64,000 nucleotides of DNA, from NCBI RefSeq assembly GCF_900450765.1, contig NZ_UGGU01000003.1, positions 806,001 through 870,000 on the forward strand, in the 5' to 3' direction. The translations under genes and the position numbers were made by a program. The stretch comes from Fusobacterium necrogenes (GTDB lineage: Bacteria > Fusobacteriota > Fusobacteriia > Fusobacteriales > Fusobacteriaceae). How positions within the stretch are numbered: the stretch's first letter is position 1; each line of letters starts with the position of its first letter. The notes below the pieces were generated by a model. It was not told the origin of the DNA. It saw only the letters and a program-made list of their open reading frames with translations, and did no database searches. Below are positions 17,386-26,154 of the stretch, in pieces.

Positions 17386-18330
17386 TTAAATTTTTCCATA
17401 AGCTAAAATTTCTTCATTTTTTCTTACTGCTAAAGAAAAAACTCCATATAATATTACTCCATCAAATTCAGCAAAATATGAAGTTATAATATTTCCAAAA
17501 CAATCTCTAATTTCTCCTAATAATTCACCCTTTTTAAATTTTTCCCCAGCTTTATAAGTAGGATACCAAAATCCATCTATTTCTGAAGAGATATATTTAG
17601 CAGTAGTAATTTCTTTTTGAAGTAAATTTTTATTAATTGAATAGTCTATAATATTAAAATATCCTAATATAGAAAGAATATCTTTTTTATAATCTTGTAC
17701 TTCCTCATTACTCCAAAGTCCATTTCCTCCTCTTTCTATTAACATAGAGGGAACTCCTTGAATAGCAGCAGAATTATATGCTCCTGTTTTAGCTGAAGAT
17801 CTAACTCTATATGGAACTGCTAAATATTGAGCTACCTCATGAGAAAATCTTATAGTCTCTTCATCTCCAATTCCTGGAGAATATACAAAAGCTGTCGCTC
17901 TTTCATAAAGATCTCCGCCATGTACATCTATAAAAAAATCTAATTGAGGATATAAAAATTTAGAAAAATGATAAGCAATTTTATCTGAAATTGTCCCTGT
18001 CTTTTCACCAGGAAATGCTCTATTTAAATTTTTATTATCTTCTGGCATCACTGTTGGAATCTTTTTAAAAAACCCAGAATAATTAACAGGATGAAAAATA
18101 ATAACTGTTCCACTTGTATTTTCTGGTTTAAGTTCTTGTGAAAGTTCAATAGCACTTTGTATTCCCAAATATTCGCAATTATGTATTCCAGAAGATATTG
18201 CTATTACTTTCCCTTCCTTCTCTCCATTTATTATAGTAGTTGGAATACTATATCCTTCAATGTTCCAAAAGCCAGATATTTTTTTTCCAGCTTCACAAAC
18301 TAAATTTTCTAATTTAAAATCCATACTCAT
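17386..18330 (-). CDS. M14-family deacylase (succinylglutamate desuccinylase/aspartoacylase-like)
   Basis: 314 residues. Zinc carboxypeptidase-fold enzymes of this group cleave N-acyl amino acids. Zinc ligands: ISSGIHNCEYLG gives His and Glu, FFIDVHGGD the second His. The Arg/Asn substrate block NKNLNRAFPG and the late catalytic-Glu segment SMLIERGGNG are present. A C-terminal beta-domain (about 240-314) is typical of the AstE/AspA type. It begins five bases after the MATE gene and appears to be the last gene of the nik operon, so its substrate may be something that operon imports. The exact substrate is unknown. Confidence 0.82.
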   Translation of the reverse strand: MSMDFKLENLVCEAGKKISGFWNIEGYSIPTTIINGEKEGKVIAISSGIHNCEYLGIQSAIELSQELKPENTSGTVIIFHPVNYSGFFKKIPTVMPEDNKNLNRAFPGEKTGTISDKIAYHFSKFLYPQLDFFIDVHGGDLYERATAFVYSPGIGDEETIRFSHEVAQYLAVPYRVRSSAKTGAYNSAAIQGVPSMLIERGGNGLWSNEEVQDYKKDILSILGYFNIIDYSINKNLLQKEITTAKYISSEIDGFWYPTYKAGEKFKKGELLGEIRDCFGNIITSYFAEFDGVILYGVFSLAVRKNEEILAYGKI

Positions 18331-18334
18331 CTCC

Positions 18335-19639
18335 TTAACTCAATGTCTTCTTTAATTGAGAAATTAAAAACACTCCTCTTCCAAAATAAAATACAAGTAA
18401 AGAAATCCATACTCCATTATTTTCATATAGTGGTATTAGGTATTTCCAAGATATAAAAAATAGTATAAAAGCTATAACAGTAGATGTCATAATGGGAAAT
18501 GTTTTAGCCGAACCAGTAAATACCCCATAAAAAGTTAATCCTAAAAATGCTATAGATGGATATAATAATATCCATTTTGAATACTCTTTTGCCAATAAAA
18601 TAATATTAGGTAGTTTAGTAAATATTCTAATAATACTATCTGAAAATATCAAATAAATTACTGTTGTTAAAATAACAAAAATAACTCCCCAATAAAAAGT
18701 CTTCTTCCAACAATTTTTCATAAGCAGATTATCTTTTTGCCCTCTTGCTCTTCCAGCAAATACACTAGCTGTATTAGCTATTCCATCAAAAGCATAAGAG
18801 ATAATTGACATTATTTGAAAAAGTATAGCATTAGTTGCTAAAATATCTCCACCTAAATTAGAACTTGCCATTGTAAAAAGATTATTATGTGAAACTAAAC
18901 ATATAGTTCTAACCATCAAATCCCTATTTACACAAAAGATACCTATTAACTCTTTTTTATTAATAATTGATTTTAAATCTATATACTTATGGTAAGTGTA
19001 TGGAAAGATAAAATATACTCCTAAAAAAGTTGAAAAAATTTGTGAAATAAGGGTTGCATAAGCTACTCCTTCAACTTTAAAATTAAATACTGTTACAAAA
19101 ATTATATCCAATATAATATTTAAAAGATTTCCTGAAATCTGCATAGTCATAGAAGCTTTTATATTTCCTAATCCCATAAGCCAACCTAAAAGTACATAGT
19201 TAATTAAAACAAAAGGAGCTCCCCAAATCAAAATTTTAAAATAAGTTGTTGCTGCTTTTTCTATTTCTAATTCTGGTTTTATAAATTTCATAGAACTTTC
19301 AAAAATTATATTTTGAAAAACAACTATAATTAAACTTATAAACAAAGCTATCATTATTGGTCTAAAAAATATGTCACTTACTCTTTTCTTATCACCATAG
19401 TGACTAGATTGAGCACTAAAAGCTGTAGTACTTACTCTTAAAAAGCCAAAAATCCAATATATAGTGTTAAAAATAAGTGTTCCTATAGATACTCCAGAAA
19501 TATAATTTACATTATTTAATTTTCCAACTACAGCAATATCTACTGCTCCAAGTAAAGGTTGTGTTATAGTAGATAAAATAAAGGGAATCATCAAGCTTAA
19601 AAACAACTTATGTGTTATATTACTATTATTCATCAACAT
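18335..19639 (-). CDS. MATE-family multidrug/metabolite exporter
   Basis: 434 residues, twelve hydrophobic spans, two homologous halves, DinF-like branch. Motifs such as TITQPLLGAVDIAVVGKL at the start of the first half and the GxARGQ-type loop VFAGRARGQKD at the start of the second are visible. It extrudes organic compounds with Na+ or H+. The start overlaps the end of nikE by 14 bases (ATGTTGATG; either ATG is possible, both just after GGAG in the nikE end). That translational overlap makes a functional link to metal or peptide uptake likely. Confidence 0.87.
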   Translation of the reverse strand: MLMNNSNITHKLFLSLMIPFILSTITQPLLGAVDIAVVGKLNNVNYISGVSIGTLIFNTIYWIFGFLRVSTTAFSAQSSHYGDKKRVSDIFFRPIMIALFISLIIVVFQNIIFESSMKFIKPELEIEKAATTYFKILIWGAPFVLINYVLLGWLMGLGNIKASMTMQISGNLLNIILDIIFVTVFNFKVEGVAYATLISQIFSTFLGVYFIFPYTYHKYIDLKSIINKKELIGIFCVNRDLMVRTICLVSHNNLFTMASSNLGGDILATNAILFQIMSIISYAFDGIANTASVFAGRARGQKDNLLMKNCWKKTFYWGVIFVILTTVIYLIFSDSIIRIFTKLPNIILLAKEYSKWILLYPSIAFLGLTFYGVFTGSAKTFPIMTSTVIAFILFFISWKYLIPLYENNGVWISLLVFYFGRGVFLISQLKKTLS

Positions 19640-20423
19640 TTATCTCCAATATAGAATTTAAAAGTTTTTTAGCATAAGGACTTTTTACTTGAGAAAGTTT
19701 ATAAATATCCTCAACCTCTTCTACAACATTTCCCTCATAAAAAAATAGAACTCTATCACACATATAAGTAACAGAAGGAAGATCATGGGTTATAAAAATA
19801 TAAGAAAGTCCATATTTTTTTTGTAAATCTTTTAATAGATCCATCACTTGTGTTTGAGTAGAAGCATCTAATGAACTAATAGCTTCATCTAAAAGAATAA
19901 ATTGAGGGTTAGTTGCTACAGCTCTAGCTATACACACTCTTTGTAACTGCCCGCCACTCAATTCATGGGGATATCTATTCATAAAATTTTCATTTAATCC
20001 AACTACTTCTAATAATTCCTTTGTTTTTTTATCTCTATCTACTTTTTCTCCTAGTTTCTTTTCTAATACTCTTAAAGCCTCTCCTATAATATCTTTTACA
20101 AGAAAACGAGGATTAGCTGAAGATGTATAATCTTGAAAAACTATACTTATCATCTGTTGAATTTTTTTTCTATTTTCTCTATTAGCATTATACATATCTA
20201 TTCCCTCTAAATAGATATTTCCACTATCTGGTTTTAAAAGTCCAATTAAAGTTTTTCCTAAAGTAGATTTACCACTTCCACTTTCTCCAATTATTCCAAG
20301 ACACTCTCCTTTTTTTAATGAAAGAGAAACATTTTTTACTACTTGCTGTCTTTCTTTACCAAAAATTGTTTTTTGATTTTCTTTCTTAAAACTTACATTT
20401 ATATTTTTAGCCTCTAACAGCAT
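19626..20423 (-). CDS. nikE: Nickel/oligopeptide-type ABC transporter ATPase, second subunit
   Basis: 265 residues. Walker A GESGSGKSTLGKT, Q-loop QMISIVFQDYTSSANPR, signature ELSGGQLQRVCIARA, Walker B FILLDEAISSLDAS, and the switch His in IFITHDL. It pairs with NikD below the two permeases to power import. Family C-terminal region (peptide/nickel subfamily) is present. Overlaps nikD by 17 bases and the MATE gene by 14. Confidence 0.9.
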   Translation of the reverse strand: MLLEAKNINVSFKKENQKTIFGKERQQVVKNVSLSLKKGECLGIIGESGSGKSTLGKTLIGLLKPDSGNIYLEGIDMYNANRENRKKIQQMISIVFQDYTSSANPRFLVKDIIGEALRVLEKKLGEKVDRDKKTKELLEVVGLNENFMNRYPHELSGGQLQRVCIARAVATNPQFILLDEAISSLDASTQTQVMDLLKDLQKKYGLSYIFITHDLPSVTYMCDRVLFFYEGNVVEEVEDIYKLSQVKSPYAKKLLNSILEINVDE

Positions 20424-21246
20424 TTTTTCCTCCCTTCATAATCTCTTTATACCTATTCATTACTACTAATTTCTTCTCTATTAACATTTTTGTAAATTCA
20501 TCTTTTGCTTCTTTAAATACTTCATCTTTTTTGCCTTGTGAAATAATTTTCCCTTTATTCATTACGATAACATAATCTGAAATCTCTGAAATTACTCCCA
20601 AATCATGAGATATAAATATCATTCCAACTTTTCCATCTTTTTTTATTTTTTGAAACTCTTTCATGATTTCATATTGAGTAATAGCATCTATAGCTGTAGT
20701 AGGTTCATCTGCTATTATAAATTTAGGATTCATTGCTAAAGCTAATCCAATCATTATCCTTTGTAACATTCCCCCACTTAACTGATGAGGAAATTTCAAT
20801 AAAATATCTTCAGGATTTTTCAATTGCATTTTTTCTAAAATTTCAATAGACTTCTTTTTTATCTCTTCAGCTGAATAAGATCTATGTTCTGTAAAAGTTT
20901 CTGCTATTTGATAACCAACTGTATATAAAGGATCAAAACATGTCATTGGATTTTGTAAAATCATAGCGATCTCTTTTCCTCTTAATTTTCTTAACTCTTC
21001 TCCTCTACATTCAAGTAAATTTTCTCCATTATATATAGCTTTTCCTTCTGTAAAAAAAGTTTTATTATCCAATAATCCCATAATAGATTTACATGTTAAG
21101 CTTTTTCCACTTCCACTCTCTCCTAAAATTCCAAGACACTCCCCCTCTTTTAATTCAAAGGAGATATTTTCAACTAAATAATTTTTTATATTCTTTTTCT
21201 TAAGATATATAGAGATATTTTCTATCTTTAACAACGTTTTTTTCAT
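20407..21246 (-). CDS. nikD: Nickel/oligopeptide-type ABC transporter ATPase, first subunit
   Basis: 279 residues. Walker A GESGSGKSLTCKS, Q-loop IAMILQNPMTCFDPLYTVG, signature LSGGMLQRIMIGLA, Walker B FIIADEPTTAIDA, switch His in FISHDLG. The Asp-Pro-containing Q-loop is typical of DppD/NikD subunits. Its ATG abuts the nikC stop. Confidence 0.9.
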   Translation of the reverse strand: MKKTLLKIENISIYLKKKNIKNYLVENISFELKEGECLGILGESGSGKSLTCKSIMGLLDNKTFFTEGKAIYNGENLLECRGEELRKLRGKEIAMILQNPMTCFDPLYTVGYQIAETFTEHRSYSAEEIKKKSIEILEKMQLKNPEDILLKFPHQLSGGMLQRIMIGLALAMNPKFIIADEPTTAIDAITQYEIMKEFQKIKKDGKVGMIFISHDLGVISEISDYVIVMNKGKIISQGKKDEVFKEAKDEFTKMLIEKKLVVMNRYKEIMKGGKNAVRG

Positions 21247-22070
21247 TAAATTTCTGCCTCCTTTGGATCAAAAGCATCTCTTAAACAATCACCTAAAAAG
21301 TTAAAAGCTGCTACTAATATAACAACAGCTACTCCTGGAGCTATCATCTGTATTGGATTTGTAGTCATTACATTTTTTGCTTCATTTAACATAGCTCCCC
21401 ACTCTGGAATAGGTGCTTGTACTCCAAGTCCTAAAAAAGATAAAGTTGATATATTTAAAACTGCCCAACCTATGTCTAATGTAGCTAATACTACCATTTC
21501 TGAAGCAATACAAGGAATCATATGTCTAAATAGAATAAATCTTTCTCCTGAATCTATACATCTTGAAAAAAGAATAAAATTTTTATCTGTATATTTTATA
21601 ACATTAGTTCTAATCATTCTTGCATACCAAGCCCATTTAATAAAAACATTAGCTATAATAACATTTCTAATATCTACACCTAATAAAGCAACTATAGCCA
21701 GTATCATTATTTGACTAGGAAAAGACAGCATCATATCTACTATTCTCATTATTACATCATCAATTATTCCTTTGAAATATCCAGATAATAATCCCATCAA
21801 TGTTCCTAATCCAATAGTTCCCACCATTGTAACTAATGATAAGAAAAGAGTTGGTCTTATTCCATATATCATTCTTGAAAAAACACATCTTCCCAAGTGA
21901 TCAGTTCCTAAAGGATATTCCCATGAATATGGAGCAAATTTATTTAAAATATTATTTTCATAAGGATCATTTGGAGCAAAAACAGGAGCAAAAACTCCTA
22001 GGATAATTAATATAAAAATTAAAGTTATACACATTAAAGACATTTTATTTTTTAAAAGTCTTTTTAACAT
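21246..22070 (-). CDS. nikC: Nickel/peptide ABC transporter permease
   Basis: I place the start at the ATG (complement 22068-22070), which follows GGAG and comes just after the nikB stop; a longer frame to 22127 would overlap nikB by 53 bases. About 275 residues, six spans, N-terminal DppC-type segment APNDPYENNILNKFAPYS with PLGTDHLGR. The EAA loop in the C-terminal third (NVIKYTDKNFILFSRCIDSG then RHMIPC) contacts the ATPases. Confidence 0.9.
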   Translation of the reverse strand: MLKRLLKNKMSLMCITLIFILIILGVFAPVFAPNDPYENNILNKFAPYSWEYPLGTDHLGRCVFSRMIYGIRPTLFLSLVTMVGTIGLGTLMGLLSGYFKGIIDDVIMRIVDMMLSFPSQIMILAIVALLGVDIRNVIIANVFIKWAWYARMIRTNVIKYTDKNFILFSRCIDSGERFILFRHMIPCIASEMVVLATLDIGWAVLNISTLSFLGLGVQAPIPEWGAMLNEAKNVMTTNPIQMIAPGVAVVILVAAFNFLGDCLRDAFDPKEAEI

Positions 22071-22074
22071 TTTA

Positions 22075-23016
22075 TCACTCCATTCCCTTTCTAAGTCTTG
22101 GATCAGAAATATATTGGACAATATCAAATATTAAATTGAATATTACAAATAATGTTCCAACCATTAAAACATATGCTTGTATTACTGGATAATCTCTATT
22201 AAAAATAGATGCTATACAAAGTTTTCCTATTCCAGGCCAAGCAAAAACATTTTCTACAACTATAGTTCCAGCAATCAGTTGTGGAATACTCATACCAATT
22301 GCTGTAATGAATGAATGAAGAGAGTTTTTTAAAATATGTTTCCTTAAAATATTTTTCTGTTGTAGTCCTCTTACATTAGCATATAAAACATAATCTTCTT
22401 TCATATTTTCTAACATATTATTTCTAATCAATCTGATATATGTAGAAATATAAGTAAGAGCAACTGTGAAAGATGGTAAAATAAGATGTTTAAAAGATCC
22501 TGCTCCACTTGTAGGAAGTAAATCAAATTTTATGCTGATTAACCATATCATTAAAAGCCCTACCCAATAAGCTGGCATAGCTGTTGTCATAAAAACAATT
22601 CCTCTCATCACTTTATCAAACCATGAGTCTTTATATACAGCACATAAGAAACCTATAGGTAAACTTAAGAAAATTACAAAAACTAATGACATTCCAGCCA
22701 ATTGTAAGGTTGCAGGAAGGCATCTTCCAATCTCTCCTATAACTGTACGAGCTGGATTAGTATAACTTACTCCAAAATCTAAAACTAAACATTGAAAAAA
22801 CCATTTTATATATCTTATAAAAAATGGATCATTTAATCCTAATTCCGCTCTCACTTGTGCAATTGCCTCTTCTGTGATTATCGGAGTCTGTCTAACTCTA
22901 AGGGCTACTTCAGCTGGATCTGAAGGTATCAAATTTATGAATATAAAACAAACAAAAGATATACATATAAGTAAAGGAATAGTCATTAAAATTCTTTTAA
23001 TTATATAATTTTTCAT
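22075..23016 (-). CDS. nikB: Nickel/peptide ABC transporter permease
   Basis: 313 residues, DppB/NikB type: first span after MKNYIIKRILMTIPLL, the periplasmic domain containing LIPSDPAEVALR and LGLNDPFFIRYIKW, then the EAA loop (YVLYANVRGLQQKNILRKHI) and ENVFAWPGIGKL. Preceded by AAGGAGG. It is separated from nikA by a stable stem-loop. Confidence 0.9.
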   Translation of the reverse strand: MKNYIIKRILMTIPLLICISFVCFIFINLIPSDPAEVALRVRQTPIITEEAIAQVRAELGLNDPFFIRYIKWFFQCLVLDFGVSYTNPARTVIGEIGRCLPATLQLAGMSLVFVIFLSLPIGFLCAVYKDSWFDKVMRGIVFMTTAMPAYWVGLLMIWLISIKFDLLPTSGAGSFKHLILPSFTVALTYISTYIRLIRNNMLENMKEDYVLYANVRGLQQKNILRKHILKNSLHSFITAIGMSIPQLIAGTIVVENVFAWPGIGKLCIASIFNRDYPVIQAYVLMVGTLFVIFNLIFDIVQYISDPRLRKGME

Positions 23017-23032
23017 CTTTTCCTCCTTCTAA

Positions 23033-23059
23033 TAAAAAGGATAGGCTATGCCTATCCTT
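23033..23059 (-). terminator. Intercistronic stem-loop between nikA and nikB
   Basis: AAGGATAGGC/GCCTATCCTT with a 3-base loop and a short U run on the minus strand. Such partial terminators usually allow more binding protein than permease to be made. Confidence 0.7.
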
Positions 23060-23071
23060 ATGGTATTTATA

Positions 23072-24679
23072 TTATTCAAAAGTCATTTCTGCAAATGGAA
23101 CTTCATATTGAGTTTGTGTAAAGTTAACATTTTTTAATTTAGAAGTATAAATTGCTTTATTACACTCATAAGTAAGTGGAACATACACAGCATCTTCATG
23201 TAATCTTGTTAAAACAAATGTATATAATTTTTGTCTCTCTTTTTCATCTGTAGAAACAAGAATCTTGGTTATAGCTTTATCAATTTCAACCTTATCTTTC
23301 AATCCTAATTGAGCGGCATAATCTCCATATACACGTTGACGCATTGCTGCTAAAGAAGATTGAGGATCATAAGGTGTTCCCCAACAAATATTAAATACCA
23401 TATCAAAATTTCCAGCTTTCATATTATCACGATAAGATTGCTCTTCTTGCCCAGTAATATTTATAGCTATTCCTAATTTTTTATATTCAGCTTGTAAATA
23501 TTCAGAAATAGTTTTTTCAGTAACACTATCACTATTATACAGTAAATTTAATTCTAGTTTTTTTTCATCTTTAGTACGAATACCATCTTTTCCTTTTATC
23601 CAACCACTCTCATCAAGATATTTATTAGCTAAAGCCATATCAAAGTTAAATGGTTTTAAATCAATATTACAATATGGAACTGTTCTAGCAAAAAGTGTAT
23701 CAGCAGGTTTTTCTAATCCATAGAATATCCCTTGAGATATTGCTTCCTTATTAGTTCCATGTTGTAAAGCATATCTAATATTCTTATCTTTTAAAATCTC
23801 ATTACTTGTATTTATGACAATCTGTCTAGTAGATGTTGGTTCTGATAAAGCAACAGTAAATTTTTCACTATTTTTATATTTATTTACAGCATCAGCATCT
23901 ATCATATTTTTTCCAAATATTAAATCAATCTCTCCTTTTTCTAAAGCCAAGATACGAGTTTGATTATCTGGAATAACTTTTACTAATATTTTCTTTATCT
24001 CAGGAACTTTTCCCCAATAATTTTCATTAGCTTCAAATATTGCATATTCATCTGTTACAAATTTCTTTAAAACATATGGTCCAGTTCCTATGTAAGCATT
24101 TACTCCATCTTTAGTTGATCCATTTTTCATAGCTTTAGGGGATATCATTGCAAATGGTCTAGTTACTCCTAACTCTGTAAGCATTGGATAATATGGTTTA
24201 CTTAATTTTATCTGTATTGTATAGTCATCTATCAAATCAACACTTTCTAGGAGGTGCATCATTTCTAGCCAAGTATGTCTGCTTTTATTTTCTAAAATTG
24301 CGTCAAAATTTGCTTTAATAGCATGAGCATCACAAATTGTTCCATCAGAGAATGTTACACCTTTTCTTATATTAAATGTATAAGTTTTTCCATCTTCACT
24401 TATATTCCAACTTTCTGCGAGACATGGCTCATATCCATTAGGTCCTATATTTACAAGAGTTTCATATAACATTTCCTGAGCATACATCTCTCCAGCATAA
24501 AGATAAGGATTTAAATCTCTAATATCTCTATAGTTTACAAAGATAAGTTCTTCTTTTTTTTGAAGTTGATTTTCTTTATTGTCTACTTCAAGATTATCAT
24601 TTTTATTTTTGGAAGTACATCCGATAACTCCAGCTACTATTAATGTACTAGCTAAAAATTTACTTATAGTTTTTTTCAT
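23072..24679 (-). CDS. nikA: Nickel-type ABC transporter substrate-binding lipoprotein (NikA-like)
   Basis: 535 residues. A lipoprotein signal ends at GVIGCTSK. The mature protein follows E. coli NikA closely from memory: RDLNPYLYAGEMYAQEM, LAESWNISEDGKTYTF, RHTWLEMMHLLESVD, NENYWGK, ADTLFARTVPYCNIDLKP, CWGTPYDPQSS and TRLHEDAVYVPL. NikA binds nickel through small chelators such as histidine, so the ligand may be a metal chelate and not a peptide. First gene of the operon, with a Fur-like box over its -35. Confidence 0.87.
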   Translation of the reverse strand: MKKTISKFLASTLIVAGVIGCTSKNKNDNLEVDNKENQLQKKEELIFVNYRDIRDLNPYLYAGEMYAQEMLYETLVNIGPNGYEPCLAESWNISEDGKTYTFNIRKGVTFSDGTICDAHAIKANFDAILENKSRHTWLEMMHLLESVDLIDDYTIQIKLSKPYYPMLTELGVTRPFAMISPKAMKNGSTKDGVNAYIGTGPYVLKKFVTDEYAIFEANENYWGKVPEIKKILVKVIPDNQTRILALEKGEIDLIFGKNMIDADAVNKYKNSEKFTVALSEPTSTRQIVINTSNEILKDKNIRYALQHGTNKEAISQGIFYGLEKPADTLFARTVPYCNIDLKPFNFDMALANKYLDESGWIKGKDGIRTKDEKKLELNLLYNSDSVTEKTISEYLQAEYKKLGIAINITGQEEQSYRDNMKAGNFDMVFNICWGTPYDPQSSLAAMRQRVYGDYAAQLGLKDKVEIDKAITKILVSTDEKERQKLYTFVLTRLHEDAVYVPLTYECNKAIYTSKLKNVNFTQTQYEVPFAEMTFE

Positions 24680-24728
24680 ACATCCTCCTCACAATATTTT
24701 ATATTTCAATATATTTAACTTAGATATT

Positions 24729-24762
24729 ATTATATCATAATTTTAAATTATATTCAATATAA
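24729..24762 (-). promoter_or_regulatory. nik operon promoter with overlapping Fur-family-like operator
   Basis: Minus strand: TTGAAT (complement 24752-24757), 17-nt spacer, TATAAT (complement 24729-24734). The -35 lies inside TTATATTGAATATAA (complement 24748-24762), a perfect 7-1-7 inverted repeat. The 7-1-7 layout is the one used by Fur, Zur and PerR proteins. A second imperfect half-site pair follows near 24769-24785. This suggests metal-dependent repression. No regulator gene is adjacent. Confidence 0.6.
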
Positions 24763-24789
24763 ATATTTTTATATTCAAAATATATTTTA

Positions 24790-25372
24790 TACATTTTCAT
24801 ATTATAAAATATTATAATAATAATCAATTTATAAATAAATCAGGAAATATAATTATAAATTTAAAAAATATTATTTAAAATCAAAAATTTATTAAAGATT
24901 TAGTATTGAACTTCATCTAAATTGATTATGTAATTAGAAAAGTATATAAAAATTTTTATAACTGTAATTGGTAATTAAGCTACTTGTAATATTGTTGTGA
25001 GTAACTTAAAATTTTTAAAGAAAAAAAAGATATCTATCATAATTTTATAAAAAAATATGTAAATTTAAATAATAATTGAAAAGTCAGATTTAGATCGGTA
25101 ACTTTATTTGGTTATCATATAGAAGAGAAATATATTGATAAGATTTTTTCTCTTTACAGTAATATCACTAACAAAGAATATTATGTAAAAATACTCAAGC
25201 TTGATTAATTTCAATAATGTTTACTAAATTTAGAGAAAAAACTCTGAAGTATCTGAAAAATAATGGCTTAGACAACTGGACACAAAATAAAGCAATACAA
25301 AAGATAAAAGAATCTACAAGAATAAGTAAAGAGGATAAAAATTTTATACTTATATTTAAAAGATAATAAGGT
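24790..25372 (+). pseudogene. Gene-poor stretch with remnants of an unrecognised ORF
   Basis: Between the nik promoter and the liv terminator there is no intact gene. Two short plus-strand frames remain: one ends at 25206 and reads FRSVTLFGYHIEEKYIDK and onwards; the other begins near 25218 and reads MFTKFREKTLKYLKNNGLDN to IFKR before the stop at 25366. They look like parts of one broken protein. I cannot name it. The rest is extremely AT-rich spacer. Confidence 0.3.
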
Positions 25373-25402
25373 GAGGGTGCTGTAAAAACTTACAACACCC
25401 TC
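25373..25402 (-). terminator. Terminator of the liv operon
   Basis: GAGGGTGCTGTAA/TTACAACACCCTC, one mismatch, loop of four, at the 3' side of livF on the minus strand. Confidence 0.75.
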
Positions 25403-25431
25403 TATTTGAAAGTAGTGAGAAAGCAAATTTA

Positions 25432-26154
25432 TTAAGCTCCTAAATAAGCTTTTTTAACATTAGCATCATTTAATAAATCTAGAGCTTTTCCTTCCATTGT
25501 TATTTTTCCTGTTTCTATAACATAGGCATAGTCAGCAACTGAAAGAGCCATCTTTGCATTTTGTTCTACTAGAAGTATAGTAGTTCCAGCCTCTTTTAAT
25601 CTTTTAATAACAGCAAATATCTCTTTAACAAACAGAGGAGATAATCCCATTGATGGTTCATCTAGAATAAGTAATTTAGGTCTACTCATTAAAGCTCTTC
25701 CCATAGCTAACATCTGTTGTTCTCCTCCAGATAAAGTTCCTGCTAATTGATTTTTTCTCTCTGCCATTCTAGGAAAAACTTCATAAAATCTAGCTCTATC
25801 TTTTTCAAGATTTTCTGGAGTATCATCAATCGTAAAAGCTCCTAATTTTAAATTATCTTTTACAGGTAGTCTAGTAAATACTCTTCTTCCTTCAGGAACT
25901 TGAGCGATTCCCATTTTACAAATTTTATGGCACTCTACCTTTGTGATATCTTCTCCTTCAAATAATACACTTCCCTCTCTAGCTCGAATAAGCCCAGATA
26001 TTGTTTGAAGAGTAGTAGTTTTTCCAGCACCATTAGCACCTATAAGAGATACAACCTCTCCCTTTCCTACTTTTAAAGAGATTCCCTTTAAGGCATGAAT
26101 ATTATCATAATATACATGTAAATCTTTTACTTCAAGCATAATATCTCTTTCCAT
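25432..26154 (-). CDS. livF: Branched-chain amino acid ABC transporter ATPase
   Basis: 240 residues. Walker A GANGAGKTTTLQTISGL, VPEGRRVFTRL (LivF-specific), signature TLSGGEQQMLAMGRALM, Walker B LLILDEPSMGLSP, switch VEQNA in which the usual switch His is replaced by Gln, a normal LivF trait. Last gene of the livK-H-M-G-F operon; its start abuts livG. Confidence 0.95.
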   Translation of the reverse strand: MERDIMLEVKDLHVYYDNIHALKGISLKVGKGEVVSLIGANGAGKTTTLQTISGLIRAREGSVLFEGEDITKVECHKICKMGIAQVPEGRRVFTRLPVKDNLKLGAFTIDDTPENLEKDRARFYEVFPRMAERKNQLAGTLSGGEQQMLAMGRALMSRPKLLILDEPSMGLSPLFVKEIFAVIKRLKEAGTTILLVEQNAKMALSVADYAYVIETGKITMEGKALDLLNDANVKKAYLGA

